64,000 nt of DNA from Candidatus Omnitrophota bacterium (GCA_023818695.1 JAMWCF010000001.1:558001-622000); one strand, 5' to 3'. Counted from the first letter of the stretch, positions 23,645-32,516 are shown. The notes: generated from the sequence alone by a model not told the origin. Numbers and translations: made by a program.

Positions 23645-24037
23645 CTACTCCTCTGTCTCCTCCTCTATTTCCGGGTTAAGAGCCAGCTGGCTGATTTGCC
23701 CGTTCACCATCAGGGTGACTATATCCGGTTCTATCTTGAGAACCTTGATCCCATCGAATTCTTCCTGCTCTTTCAGCACCTCCCCATTGATGACGGCAAA
23801 GGATTCCGAGGCGGGATCAAAAAGAATCCCCTGAAGAACCAGGTCAGTGGTTGTCGTAGGCACAAAATCCTCCTCATCCAAACCGGGCGGGAAAATCCTC
23901 TGTCCATCGGCCGTTATCAACTGCACAAAAGGATCCCTTTTGCCTTTCGGATCGTATGATGCCCATACGGACCCTTGGATAAACAGGGGTAGCACCACCG
24001 CCGCCGTCAGCACCGTCTTCAGAACCGATCCGCTCAT
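23645..24037 (-). CDS. pilP: Type IV pilus assembly protein PilP
   Basis: Periplasmic protein linking the PilMNO inner-membrane platform to the secretin. The 130 aa have an N-terminal hydrophobic signal (VLKTVLTAAVVLPLFIQGSVWA), then YDPKGKRDPFVQL, the PilP hallmark, and a beta domain (LVLQGILFDPASESFAVINGEVLKEQEE read in parts). Many PilP are lipoproteins; here no lipobox cysteine is seen. It overlaps pilO by four bases and ends 2 bp before pilQ. Confidence 0.88.
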   Translation of the reverse strand: MSGSVLKTVLTAAVVLPLFIQGSVWASYDPKGKRDPFVQLITADGQRIFPPGLDEEDFVPTTTTDLVLQGILFDPASESFAVINGEVLKEQEEFDGIKVLKIEPDIVTLMVNGQISQLALNPEIEEETEE

Positions 24038-24627
24038 GATTTCGCCCCTTCCCTTGCGGGAAAAAGGTAAGCCACGAACACGAACAGGGCCTTGTGATTC
24101 CAGATGTCCTCGGGATTGGCCTGAATCGTCAACTCCTGAACGCCGACCAGCACCTTGGATTCCTCCACCGCGCTCAAGAACCGCCCCAGATGATGGTACC
24201 CTCCCAACGCATCCACCTGAATCGGCAGCTCCAGAAACCCCGAAGCGCTCGGGGTGAGGTGGCTAACCTCCTCTTTCGGTTTGATCCCGATGAGCCGGAC
24301 GCCGGACACCCTGGCGGCCGCGGCGATGGCATCCAGAACCTCCGGCAGCTGTTCCTCCGGAAGAGTAGCTGTTATGGCGACATCGTACTGGGCCGCCAAC
24401 CGCTCCAGTTCCGATCGCATGGAATCAATACGAGCCGATTTTTCCTTGATCCGTGCCACATCTTTCTGCAGCGTGGAGAGCTGCAATTTGGCGTCCATCA
24501 AAGTTGCCCGAGAGGGGATTAAAAACAGCTGCCACCACGTAAAAACACCCACAACGGTGAAAACCCCAGCCAGAATCGGTTTAAGATCCTTCTGATTTTT
24601 CAGGAAAGGTATGTTAGGCGCAACCAT
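24034..24627 (-). CDS. pilO: Type IV pilus assembly protein PilO
   Basis: Inner-membrane partner of PilN, 197 aa. One membrane segment (about residues 17-37, PILAGVFTVVGVFTWWQLFL), a coiled coil (AKLQLSTLQKDVARIKEK), and a ferredoxin-like periplasmic domain (LPEVLDAIAAAARVSGVRLI; GGYHHLGRFLSAVEES). It lies 5 bp after pilN and overlaps pilP (ATGA). Confidence 0.92.
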   Translation of the reverse strand: MVAPNIPFLKNQKDLKPILAGVFTVVGVFTWWQLFLIPSRATLMDAKLQLSTLQKDVARIKEKSARIDSMRSELERLAAQYDVAITATLPEEQLPEVLDAIAAAARVSGVRLIGIKPKEEVSHLTPSASGFLELPIQVDALGGYHHLGRFLSAVEESKVLVGVQELTIQANPEDIWNHKALFVFVAYLFPAREGAKS

Positions 24628-24632
24628 CTCTT

Positions 24633-25388
24633 TTATTTCCTTGGGTAAAGGATGATGACAAAATCGGAGACTTCCTCTTTTTGGAGCTGTTTATGCTGGA
24701 TGTTTTCCAGCTTGACCCCCATGAAATACTCGGAGAAATTCGGATGCTGCTTCAAACGCTGAAGATAGCGGTTGACCGAGGTCCCCTCCCCCTGTCCGCC
24801 GACAAAAGCCGACCCTTTCAATACAACCCCGGGGGGTGGGGCAACCTGCTTCTCCTTTTTTGAACCTCTGCGGGATTTCTTTTCCCTGGGAGCATTCCCC
24901 GTCTTGTTTTCTTCCTTCTTCGTCTCCTCTTTCTGCGGCGCCGTTTCGTTTTTCGCTTCTTTTTTCCGGACCTTCACCTTTTTTTTCGCTGAACCAGCCG
25001 TCCCTCCATCGACGGAGCTGATGGGCCTGTAATCCAGAGAGGTAAACCACAAACGGGCGACGATCGCGTCGGAAAGGATGTTCAACCGGGGTGCCCATTG
25101 CGACTTTGGATTTTTCAGGGTCTTCGTCAGTTCGGCCCGGTTCTGAAAAGCCCTCAAGGAGGCCTCCAGGTTTTCGACTTCGGTTCTCTGGGGCTTCATC
25201 TCCGTCCATTGCGTCCTCAAGCGATGCAGCCGGACGTTATAAAACCGGCTGGAGAGGAAAATCCATGCGGAGTAGACGGCGATCAGGGCGAAAAAGCAAG
25301 CGCCTGTTTTCTTCCAGGGGAAGACGAACTGGAGTGAAACCCTGGATTTTTTCCGCGCATGGGGCGGAAGCAGGTTGACCCGAATCAC
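24633..25388 (-). CDS. pilN: Type IV pilus assembly protein PilN, with charged insertion
   Basis: Inner-membrane protein whose cytoplasmic N-terminus binds PilM. I place the start at GTG 25388, overlapping the pilM stop (GTGA), because the product then begins MIRVNLLPPHARKK, the PilN motif that docks in PilM. One membrane helix spans about 28-47. Residues 134-181 form a Lys/Glu-rich, low-complexity insertion not usual in PilN, between the coiled coil and the C-terminal ferredoxin-like domain. Total 251 aa. The longer frame to 25496 is pilM sequence. Confidence 0.88.
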   Translation of the reverse strand: MIRVNLLPPHARKKSRVSLQFVFPWKKTGACFFALIAVYSAWIFLSSRFYNVRLHRLRTQWTEMKPQRTEVENLEASLRAFQNRAELTKTLKNPKSQWAPRLNILSDAIVARLWFTSLDYRPISSVDGGTAGSAKKKVKVRKKEAKNETAPQKEETKKEENKTGNAPREKKSRRGSKKEKQVAPPPGVVLKGSAFVGGQGEGTSVNRYLQRLKQHPNFSEYFMGVKLENIQHKQLQKEEVSDFVIILYPRK

Positions 25389-26455
25389 GGACCCATTCCC
25401 CGAAGAGCCAACCCGATGGCCACGGCAAAGGTTGGACCGAGCATTCCAAGCTCTTTGGAAACCCCTTCCAGAGACAGGTCCACCGCCGGATTCCATTCAT
25501 CGGTCGGTAAACCCATCGATTGAAGAATCTTCTCTTTGAAACCTGCCAACCCGGCGGACCCGCCGCTGATCATCAGCTGTTCGACCTTGTGGCCGAATTG
25601 GTTCTCGAAGAAATCGAAGGAAACCCGCCCTTGAGACAACAGATCATCCCATACCGGTTCCAAGGTTGAACGGACCTGGGCCAGCTGTTTTCCTGGCTCA
25701 CATTTTATCTTTTCCGCTTCCGCAGGATCAAGGGAAAGCCCCTCCGCGACAGCCCGCGTAAAGGCGTCGCCACCGATCGGGATTTCTCTGGTGAACTGGA
25801 GATTCTTGCCATGGAAAAAATTCAGGAGGGACCCCCGGACGCCGACATGGATCAGCACTACAACCTTCTCGGCCAGTCTTCTGGCCGACTCGCTCCTCTC
25901 CCAGGCGTTGGCGAGAGCTAGCGCCTCCAGGTCCACCACATCAGGGGTGATCTCGGCCGAGGCCAATGTCTGTAGATGGCTTTCGACAACCTCCTTGCGG
26001 GCGGCGGCTAAAAGGATCTCCATTCTCCCCCCCGTCCGTTTGCCGATTTTATACGAATCGAAGTAGGTTTCATCCAATTTAAACGGGATGTATTTCTCCG
26101 CTTCGAAGGAGAGGGCCGCTTTCAGTTCCTGGTCCGACATCTCGGGCAGTAAAACCGACCTCAAAACCGTCCCCGGTCCTCCTATTCCCGTGACGATGAG
26201 GGCGTCCTTCTGCCCGAGGCCGTTCAGGGCCGAGCGAATGAAATTTGACTTGAGGGTTTTACTCTCCGGGGGAATCGGTTCAAAGGCCCATCGCAGAAGC
26301 TCGACCTTCCCCTGGGAAACGGTGAGAAGGACCCCCTTAATGGAGCCGGAACCGACGTCGAGTCCAATACAGCTGGCTGACCGGCTGGGCAATCTCGCGA
26401 CAGCCGACAGGCGGGCCGTCAGCGTATGAAACCGTTCGAATAGTGTGGTAGCCAC
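25385..26455 (-). CDS. pilM: Type IV pilus assembly ATPase-fold protein PilM
   Basis: Actin-like cytoplasmic protein that organises PilN/PilO at the inner membrane. The 356 aa have phosphate 1 motif CIGLDVGSGSIKGVLL, the SHS2 insert (ALSFEAEKYIPFKLDE) and phosphate 2 region VVLIHVGVRGSLLNFFHG, and SGGSAGLAGFKEKI near the C-terminus. GTG start at 26455. First of the tight pilMNOPQ block; an 81-bp gap precedes it. Confidence 0.94.
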   Translation of the reverse strand: MATTLFERFHTLTARLSAVARLPSRSASCIGLDVGSGSIKGVLLTVSQGKVELLRWAFEPIPPESKTLKSNFIRSALNGLGQKDALIVTGIGGPGTVLRSVLLPEMSDQELKAALSFEAEKYIPFKLDETYFDSYKIGKRTGGRMEILLAAARKEVVESHLQTLASAEITPDVVDLEALALANAWERSESARRLAEKVVVLIHVGVRGSLLNFFHGKNLQFTREIPIGGDAFTRAVAEGLSLDPAEAEKIKCEPGKQLAQVRSTLEPVWDDLLSQGRVSFDFFENQFGHKVEQLMISGGSAGLAGFKEKILQSMGLPTDEWNPAVDLSLEGVSKELGMLGPTFAVAIGLALRGMGP

Positions 26456-26464
26456 TCTGGGTGG

Positions 26465-26493
26465 ATTTTACCGCACAATGGCCTTTCCACCAA
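26465..26493 (-). promoter_or_regulatory. Possible internal promoter before pilM
   Basis: Minus-strand TTGGTG (26488-26493), 17-bp spacer, TAAAAT (26465-26470), about 10 bp before the pilM GTG. The -35 is poor. Start-proximal placement resembles other promoters in this window. Confidence 0.3.
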
Positions 26494-26536
26494 ACAGAAT
26501 TCGGCAGGGCTCTATATCGAGGAAGGGAAAACAGGC

Positions 26537-26938
26537 CTAATAAGCCACAATCCCCTGTCGTTTCATCTCTTCAACCTCTTCCCGGGAGGGGGTGATCGAA
26601 CCCTGCTCAAAAACGGGCTGTTCAGCAGGTGAAGGTTGCTGGACTTTTTTTAACTGCTTTCTTGAAACGCCCGGATCGGGCTGCGTATAGGGTGGCAAAT
26701 CCGGCGGAGGGGCCGCTTCGCCTGGTTTGAGCACCCGACCCAGCGTTTCTGGTCTTGGCAACTGAATCTTGCCGCTTTTCTTGGTAAAGTGGACGCTCTC
26801 CTTCTCTCCCGTCGGGGCGGGAGAAGAAGATCTGAAACCGGACAGGGACTGTCCCCACCACATCATGCCGAAAACGAGCGGCATGCTCAATCCAAAAATG
26901 GCTGCAAGAATAAAAACTGTTCGCTTGGCGTTGTTCAT
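26537..26938 (-). CDS. Small membrane-anchored proline-rich protein in the pil cluster
   Basis: 133 aa, no family recognised. One N-terminal membrane segment (about residues 7-28: VFILAAIFGLSMPLVFGMMWW) without an obvious cleavage site, then a hydrophilic Pro/Lys/Glu-rich tail (PGEAAPPPDLPPYTQPDPG) likely in the periplasm. It sits 18 bp downstream of the second PilX-like gene and before pilM, which suggests a role in pilus assembly, perhaps as a tether; this is inference from position. Confidence 0.65.
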   Translation of the reverse strand: MNNAKRTVFILAAIFGLSMPLVFGMMWWGQSLSGFRSSSPAPTGEKESVHFTKKSGKIQLPRPETLGRVLKPGEAAPPPDLPPYTQPDPGVSRKQLKKVQQPSPAEQPVFEQGSITPSREEVEEMKRQGIVAY

Positions 26939-26956
26939 CGGTTTTTCTCTTTCCTG

Positions 26957-28255
26957 TTATTTGGATGCATCTTCCCATCCTAGTGTGTTGTAGTTACCAG
27001 TCAAAGGGAAATAGGGCGGAATCATGTTCCTCAACCGCTCATCGTAGTGGTACGACTTCGTGTAGCCGGAAGCCATGGTTCCAGTGCTGGAATAAAAGGT
27101 CCCCACCGGTCCTCGGCGAGCCTGGTTGATCCCCCCATAAACCGTCAGCGTCCCCTTGGCCGGTCCGACCCAGTAATTCTCAACGGTGAAAGAGCTGGAA
27201 AGAGCCATGATGGAAGCATCAATCGTGACGTTGGTGGGGGCGGCAGAGGAGACTTTCACGTTCCCACCCGCCAGGATCCCCAGCAAATCCTCCGACTCGG
27301 GGTTCGTCTCCGGATCATCCGCGTAGGTAACCGAATTGGTGATCTCGATGTCGCCGCTGGCAGCAACCGTCAACTGGCCGTGCAGCGTACCCGAGAGGTA
27401 CATGTCACCGTTGACATAGAGAACCCCGTTGTCGGGAATCGGTCTGGTTTCCACGGTTCCCGTGGAGGTCGTGATCTGGAGGGTCCCGTCGGAAACCAGG
27501 GTCACCGTGGTAGTTCCGGTATAGGCCGCCGAAGAAGCGGTCGCTGCCTCCAGCACGTTGGAAGGGATACTGGAAGGGTACTCCCTCTCCTCGGCCCCCA
27601 ACTCCAGCCCTTCGTTGAAGTTTGGGTTGTTTCCTCCGCTGGGAGCGGGATTGTAATAATTGATTGAGTCGGAAACACTGCTGACTAACCCATCGAAGGT
27701 GGGACTGCCATACATGCTGAATTGGCCGTTGGTGTGGGTAGGACCTTCGATATGGTCCCCTGTCCTGAACCAGACGGTGCTTCCGCTGGTCGATATCTCG
27801 TTGTCGCTCAAGTAGGCGTAGCGCGCGAAGCTCTCAATCTGGACCACGAGGTTGGCCTGCCGGGCCGCCTGGTAATTGTCCCCCACGGCCAATCCCTGAA
27901 TCGTGTACCGTTTGATATAGGAGTTCGGGTTGTTGTCATCGGGATCGACGATCGCCATGTAATACCCCCCTCCCAAAGTTTCCTGCCAGCCGTCGTTGAG
28001 AACGAGCGCCTCCGTCCCTCCCGGCGGCCCGGCTTGCTCCCGCAACCAGGTGTACCCTTCATCAATGGCCGCCTCCGCCAGGTAGAAAGCCTGGGCGGCA
28101 TCCTGTGATCTCTGGGCCAGGCGGACATCCGTCAGGGAGTAAGTCATCAGGGACCCGCCGAGGATGAGAAAAATCGGGAGGAGCATGTAGATCGTGATGA
28201 GGACAAAACCTCTCTCTTTCCAGCCCACGTCTGGCTTTCTGTTTTTCGTCTTCAC
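26957..28255 (-). CDS. PilX-like large minor pilin, paralogue B
   Basis: 432 aa. The N-terminus KERGFVLITIYMLLPIFLILGG-type hydrophobic helix follows a basic stretch, and DAAQAFYLAEAAIDEGYTWL is the PilX N-terminal signature (AFYLAEAG-like). Unlike classical PilX (about 200 aa), it continues with a long beta-rich domain (GVLYVNGDMYLSGTLHGQLT; IEITNSVTYADDP) resembling DUF4900-type repeats, and ends in DERLRNMIPPYFPLTG. GTG at 28255 is chosen because GGAGG sits 5 bp upstream; the GTG at 28261 would overlap the ribosome site. About half identical by eye to the adjacent gene. Confidence 0.75.
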   Translation of the reverse strand: MKTKNRKPDVGWKERGFVLITIYMLLPIFLILGGSLMTYSLTDVRLAQRSQDAAQAFYLAEAAIDEGYTWLREQAGPPGGTEALVLNDGWQETLGGGYYMAIVDPDDNNPNSYIKRYTIQGLAVGDNYQAARQANLVVQIESFARYAYLSDNEISTSGSTVWFRTGDHIEGPTHTNGQFSMYGSPTFDGLVSSVSDSINYYNPAPSGGNNPNFNEGLELGAEEREYPSSIPSNVLEAATASSAAYTGTTTVTLVSDGTLQITTSTGTVETRPIPDNGVLYVNGDMYLSGTLHGQLTVAASGDIEITNSVTYADDPETNPESEDLLGILAGGNVKVSSAAPTNVTIDASIMALSSSFTVENYWVGPAKGTLTVYGGINQARRGPVGTFYSSTGTMASGYTKSYHYDERLRNMIPPYFPLTGNYNTLGWEDASK

Positions 28256-28279
28256 TGCCACCTCCTTCTTTTCGAGTCT

Positions 28280-29587
28280 CTATTCCGAAGGAGCATCCAG
28301 TTCCTCCTCCCATCCCAGGATAACGTAATCCCCCGTCAGAGGGAAATACGGGGGGATCATGTTCCTTAACCGTTCATCGTATCGGTAATCCTTCTTGTAG
28401 CCGGACACGAACGTGCCGGTACTGGCATTGAACGACCCCACCGGTCCCCTTTTAGACTGGGTAATCCCTCCCACAAGAGTGAGAGTCCCTTTCGCAGGTC
28501 CTTGCCACCAGTTTTCCACCGTAAAAGAGGTGTTCAAAGCCATGACCGATGCATCGATCCGGATATTGTTGGGAGCGCTGGATGCCACCACGACGTTGCC
28601 GCCGGCCAGAATCCCCAAAAGATCCTGCGAGTCCGGGTCCACCTGGGGATCATCCGAATAGACGACCGAGTTGGTGATTCGGATATTCTGATTCGTCGCC
28701 ACCGTCAATTGGCCTTGCAGGGTCCCCGAAAGATTGACGTTCCCGTTCTGTACGTAGAGAACTCCATTATCGGGCAGGGACACGACGGCGTTGCTAAGGC
28801 CAGCGTTGGTGTTGGTCACCCTCATCGTCCCATCCGACACCAGCGTAACGGTGGTATCACCGGTGAAAACCATCCCCGCCGTGTTGGCCGCATTGATGAG
28901 GGTTGTGGGGATCGATGTCGGATACGGTTTGACGTCCGATCCGAGCTCATAACCCTGGTTGAAATGCGGGTTGTTGCCGCCGGCTGGAGGGGGGTTGTAA
29001 TAGTTGATCGAACTGGAAACACTGCTGACAAACCCGTCAAATGTCGGCGACCCCCACATGCTGAACTGGCCGTTGGTATGAGCGGGACCCGTGATATGGT
29101 CCCAGCTCGTGAACCAGACAATCTGATTAGAGCTGGAAATCTCGTTGTTTGTGAAGTAGGCGTATCGTGCGAAACTTTCCACCTGTACGAGCATGGTGGT
29201 CCGGCGGGCGGCACTTCCGTCATCCATGACCCCCCAGCCCTGGATCGCGTAGCGCTTGACGTAGTCCAGCGGATTGCCGTCATCCGGATCAACGACGACA
29301 AGGTACTCCCCCAGTCCCATCTCCTGCCACCCGCCGTCCAAAACAAGCGCTTCTGTTCCTCCCGGCGGCCCTCCCTGGTCCTGCAGCCAGCGGTATCCGC
29401 TGTCGACGGCCGACTCGGCCAGGTAAAAAGCCTGCGTCCCCATCTGCGATCTGTGCGTCGCCCGCACCTCCGTCAGGGAAAAGACGATCAAAGACCCTCC
29501 TAAAATGAACAAAACCGGGGTGAGAATCGAGAGGGTTAACAGTGTGAATCCCCGTTCTTTCGTCCACCTGCCGTAAACGGTGTTCAT
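28280..29587 (-). CDS. PilX-like large minor pilin, paralogue A
   Basis: 435 aa; tandem paralogue of the gene at 26957-28255. It starts MNTVYGRWTKERGFTLLTL with a prepilin-like G/F junction and a hydrophobic helix (PVLFILGGSLIVFSLTEV), then AFYLAESAVDSGYRWLQDQ. The large C-terminal region shares TNGQFS-W/Y-GSPTFDG, GVLYVQNGNVNLSGTLQGQL and DLLGILAGGNV with its twin. Good ribosome site (GGGGGAGG). The shared beta-rich region could form an exposed pilus tip domain; this is inference. Confidence 0.75.
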   Translation of the reverse strand: MNTVYGRWTKERGFTLLTLSILTPVLFILGGSLIVFSLTEVRATHRSQMGTQAFYLAESAVDSGYRWLQDQGGPPGGTEALVLDGGWQEMGLGEYLVVVDPDDGNPLDYVKRYAIQGWGVMDDGSAARRTTMLVQVESFARYAYFTNNEISSSNQIVWFTSWDHITGPAHTNGQFSMWGSPTFDGFVSSVSSSINYYNPPPAGGNNPHFNQGYELGSDVKPYPTSIPTTLINAANTAGMVFTGDTTVTLVSDGTMRVTNTNAGLSNAVVSLPDNGVLYVQNGNVNLSGTLQGQLTVATNQNIRITNSVVYSDDPQVDPDSQDLLGILAGGNVVVASSAPNNIRIDASVMALNTSFTVENWWQGPAKGTLTLVGGITQSKRGPVGSFNASTGTFVSGYKKDYRYDERLRNMIPPYFPLTGDYVILGWEEELDAPSE

Positions 29588-29630
29588 TCCGCACCTCCCC
29601 CCTGTCTGGTCGACATGCTCATCCGGCCCC

Positions 29631-30167
29631 TCAATTTCTCAAACGAACCCTCGTGCTCATCTCGCCGGTATTCGGAAAATCCTGCGTATCCGTCGCCTTT
29701 TGGACTGACAACCGGATTTCAATCACGCTGGTATTGGTCGAGTCCCTGCGAAATTCAAGCTCCTGCACCCCGTTGGCCAAAACCCGCTGCTCGCCATCCT
29801 GCTCCCGGATGGCCTGCTGGCCGTCCAATGAGTAGACAATCTCATCGGACCACTCCACCGCACCGTTGGAATCCAGAATGGAACCGTCCTCATCCAGGTC
29901 CTCTGGCACGGCGAAGGCAATGCTCGGATACCAGATGTCATCCGCCGGAATGTCGACTTGGTCGGCCCTGCTGGAAACCAATTCCCTCACCATGGCATCC
30001 AAACCCCGGCGCAACTCACCGGAAACGGCCATATGAGACTGCGCTACCTCCCAGGACTGCTGATTCATTCGGAGAATAGAGATAAAGACGGTCGACATAA
30101 CGGCCATGATCGACATGACCACCATCAGCTCTATCAAAGTGAATCCTCTTTTTTTCGAATCAACCAT
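29631..30167 (-). CDS. PilW/GspJ-type minor pilin
   Basis: 178 aa with prepilin site KKRG/FTLIELMVVMS (Glu+5) and hydrophobic helix MSIMAVMSTVFISILRM. The region SHMAVSGELRRGLDAMVRELVSSRAD is typical of PilW/GspJ-like minor pilins. The ribosome site AGAGGT is 8 bp upstream. It lies between the PilV-like gene and the first PilX-like gene, the usual minor pilin order V-W-X. Confidence 0.8.
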   Translation of the reverse strand: MVDSKKRGFTLIELMVVMSIMAVMSTVFISILRMNQQSWEVAQSHMAVSGELRRGLDAMVRELVSSRADQVDIPADDIWYPSIAFAVPEDLDEDGSILDSNGAVEWSDEIVYSLDGQQAIREQDGEQRVLANGVQELEFRRDSTNTSVIEIRLSVQKATDTQDFPNTGEMSTRVRLRN

Positions 30168-30173
30168 CCGATT

Positions 30174-30623
30174 TTACCTCTGCGTCATGAGCGTGTTCAG
30201 GACCGCCGAACGGGTCCTGCCTCTCTCCGTCCAGTTCACCTGAATCGATATTTCCAGAGGATCGTCCTCCTCGTCCGCGTAAGTGACGGTGATCTCCTCA
30301 TCCTGCAGACTGGTCAGACCGTTGTCCTGCGCCCACTCCATCCAGTCCACGGCCGTCACCGAAGCCAGCCCGGAGACAGATCGGTCTCTCATGGCTTCCA
30401 GGACGCTTCGCGCGTCTGCCATCGCTTGGGTGGTGTTTCGGTTCGACTCGCGGAGGGTAGCGATACTCACATAGACGGCCATCAAAACCACCACAGAGGT
30501 GGCGAAAATCCCTAAGGCGACAACGATCTCCACCAGCGTAAAACCGGTGCGGGACGTGTGTCCATTACAGCCACGGTCCCTCCCTCTCCTGCCGATTCCT
30601 GAAAGCTGCCTCCCCTTCATCAT
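30174..30623 (-). CDS. PilV/GspI-type minor pilin
   Basis: 149 aa from the chosen ATG at 30623, which has GGAGG 10 bp upstream; an ATG three codons earlier is also possible. Long basic leader ending TSRTG/FTLVEIVVALGIFATSVV. A conserved C-terminal portion reads SIQVNWTERGRTRSAVLNTL, as in PilV. It is the first gene after the pilin terminator, so it may depend on read-through. Confidence 0.78.
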   Translation of the reverse strand: MMKGRQLSGIGRRGRDRGCNGHTSRTGFTLVEIVVALGIFATSVVVLMAVYVSIATLRESNRNTTQAMADARSVLEAMRDRSVSGLASVTAVDWMEWAQDNGLTSLQDEEITVTYADEEDDPLEISIQVNWTERGRTRSAVLNTLMTQR

Positions 30624-30659
30624 GACTGCCATCGCCTCCGTAGTCTCTTTCCTTCGCTT

Positions 30660-30698
30660 AAAACACACAGGGGCGGCGACCTCTCGTCACCGCCCCTG
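30660..30698 (-). terminator. Rho-independent terminator after the pilin gene
   Basis: Minus-strand CAGGGGCGG/CCGCCCCTG stem, extended by GAC/GTC around a short loop, followed by TGTGTTTT. It would let the pilin be expressed at a higher level than the downstream minor pilins. Confidence 0.75.
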
Positions 30699-30730
30699 CA
30701 TGTTGGGCGTACTCGCCTCTCCGCAAACGA

Positions 30731-31171
30731 TTACTCGATCGGAGTCCCCGTGTCATCATCGCCGACACGAATCACACCTGTCTGATCAACGAAGAAATGC
30801 CGGGTTCCGGTGACGCCGTCAACCGTCGGTGTGGCAAGCAAGGTGTATTCGTTATCGCTCACCTGGGTGAAGGCAAAATCATACCCCTGCTGCGAGCCAT
30901 CGGTGAGTTCGTCCGGAACATACTGCGGGTCGGCGCTGCTCAATTCATCCAGGTCGGCCGGATAAGCCGGAGGGGTCTGATTGGCCCGGAACGACTCGAG
31001 CGCAGCCACCAGCGTTCTGACATTCCCGATCGCCGAGGTCTCATTGGCATTGTGCCGAGCCCGCAGCAGGTTCGGGATGGCAATCGCCGCGATCAAGGCA
31101 ATGATCGCCACGACGATCATGATTTCAACAAGCGTGAAACCTTTTGATTTCTTACGATTGAAATGAATCAT
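30731..31171 (-). CDS. pilA: Type IV pilin (major-pilin-like)
   Basis: 146 aa with KKSKG/FTLVEIMIVVAIIALI (Glu+5), the textbook type IVa prepilin N-terminus, then AIPNLLRARHNANETSAIGN. The globular part is short. I chose the ATG at 31171 because GGGAGG lies 9 bp upstream; the ATG at 31180 abuts that site. The promoter, terminator and ribosome site all point to high expression, so it is the best candidate for the major pilin. The C-terminal 35 residues nearly repeat those of the pilin at 16799-17287. Confidence 0.9.
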   Translation of the reverse strand: MIHFNRKKSKGFTLVEIMIVVAIIALIAAIAIPNLLRARHNANETSAIGNVRTLVAALESFRANQTPPAYPADLDELSSADPQYVPDELTDGSQQGYDFAFTQVSDNEYTLLATPTVDGVTGTRHFFVDQTGVIRVGDDDTGTPIE

Positions 31172-31251
31172 TTTTAGCATCCTCCCATTTTCGAAATTTA
31201 CACAACTTATTATTCCAAAATTACTTACGCAGTCTAACCCTCTACCGTTGA

Positions 31252-31281
31252 AGTATACTCGAGCGGCACTAAAAAATTCAA
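31252..31281 (-). promoter_or_regulatory. Sigma-70 promoter of the pilin gene
   Basis: Minus-strand TTGAAT (31276-31281), 18-bp spacer, TATACT (31252-31257), in an AT-rich gap. Leader about 75 nt. A near-identical hexamer pair with the same 18-bp spacing lies before the HTH-GGDEF-pilT operon (39260-39289). Confidence 0.6.
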
Positions 31282-31313
31282 GTTTGTTAATTGACGAAAT
31301 TTTAGTAAATAAA

Positions 31314-32516
31314 CTAGCTCAGAGCCTGTGTTAACTTGAATATTGGCAAGAAGATAGAGATCACAATACCTCCGATCACAACGCCCAAGACGGCAATTAT
31401 AACCGGCTCGATGGCGCTGGTCAGACCGGCGATAGCCGTTTCAGACTGCTCTTCGTAAAACTCGGCCACTTTGGTCAGCATGTCATCCAGGCGGCCGGTC
31501 TGCTCGCCGATAGCGATCATTCGAACAACAAGGGGCGGAAACACCTTACCGGCGGCCAGGGGAGCGGCGATGTTCTCCCCTTCCTTAATGGAGGCCCTGA
31601 CCTGCAGCACCGCCAGTTCAAGCACCCGGTTGCCGGAGGTCTCCGCCACGATCTCCAGCCCGGAGAGGATCGGAACACCGCTTTTGATCAGCGTCGAAAG
31701 GGTCCTGGCGAATTTCGCAATGGCAATCTTCCGCGCGATTGGCCCCACCACCGCCATGTTCAGGAGCGTCCGGTGGCACCAGAGCCGCGACTTTGGATTC
31801 TTCATGATGACCTGCTTGAAGAAGACGGGGCCGACGAAGCACAGCACGATGCCCGGCAGAACCAGCCACTGGATGGCATCGCTGGTCGCCATGAGGATCT
31901 TTGTGGACAGGGGCAGTTCGATGTCCAGTTGATTGAACATGTCCTTAAAAACGGGAATCACCTTGATCATCAGGAAAGTGGTGATCAAGACCGCCATACT
32001 GATGACGATCGCCGGGTAGATGCAGGCGGTTCTGACCTTGCGTTGCAGGGCAGCGCTCTTCTCGAGATAGGTCGCCAGACGACTCAAGACCTCCGCCAAA
32101 TGCCCACTGGCCTCTCCAGCCCTGACCATGCTGATGAAGAGAGGCGAAAAGGTGCTGCTCTGCTTGGCGATCGCAGTGGTCAGGTTCATCCCCCCCTCCA
32201 CCGCTTCATAGACCTTGGTGACGACCTCGCGCAGGGTCGGATTTTCGAGCTGGTCCGCCACCGCTTCCAATCCGCTGACAATCGGAATGCCGGCATCCAC
32301 GAGGGTCGCCATCTGCCGGGCGAAAACAGCCAGGTCATCCAGCTTCACTTTTTTGGTGAACAGCGGTTTGGAGGCCGCCTTTTTGGAAACCACCTGAAGG
32401 ACGATCAAACCCTGGCGATGCAACCGCTCCAAAGCGGCGGACCGCGAGGGCGCTTCAATCGCCCCCTTGACGGTTCGCCCGTCCTCCATCTTGGCGGTGT
32501 AGGTGAAAGCCGGCAT
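31314..32516 (-). CDS. pilC: Type IV pilus inner-membrane platform protein PilC
   Basis: Polytopic core protein of the pilus motor, 400 aa. Two repeated GspF domains: the first with LAVFARQMATLVDAGIPIVSGL and MVRAGEASGHLAEVLSRLA, the second with FARTLSTLIKSGVPILSGLE and MIAIGEQTGRLDDML. Three membrane segments (about 170-195, 220-240, 375-395). It follows pilB1 by 5 bp. Confidence 0.95.
   Translation of the reverse strand: MPAFTYTAKMEDGRTVKGAIEAPSRSAALERLHRQGLIVLQVVSKKAASKPLFTKKVKLDDLAVFARQMATLVDAGIPIVSGLEAVADQLENPTLREVVTKVYEAVEGGMNLTTAIAKQSSTFSPLFISMVRAGEASGHLAEVLSRLATYLEKSAALQRKVRTACIYPAIVISMAVLITTFLMIKVIPVFKDMFNQLDIELPLSTKILMATSDAIQWLVLPGIVLCFVGPVFFKQVIMKNPKSRLWCHRTLLNMAVVGPIARKIAIAKFARTLSTLIKSGVPILSGLEIVAETSGNRVLELAVLQVRASIKEGENIAAPLAAGKVFPPLVVRMIAIGEQTGRLDDMLTKVAEFYEEQSETAIAGLTSAIEPVIIAVLGVVIGGIVISIFLPIFKLTQALS

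Noticed and set aside
31172..31313. Sigma-54 promoter before the major pilin
   Set aside because: Pilins are often sigma-54 dependent and rpoN is in this window, but I found no GG-N10-GC element in this gap; the sigma-70-like pair explains it better.
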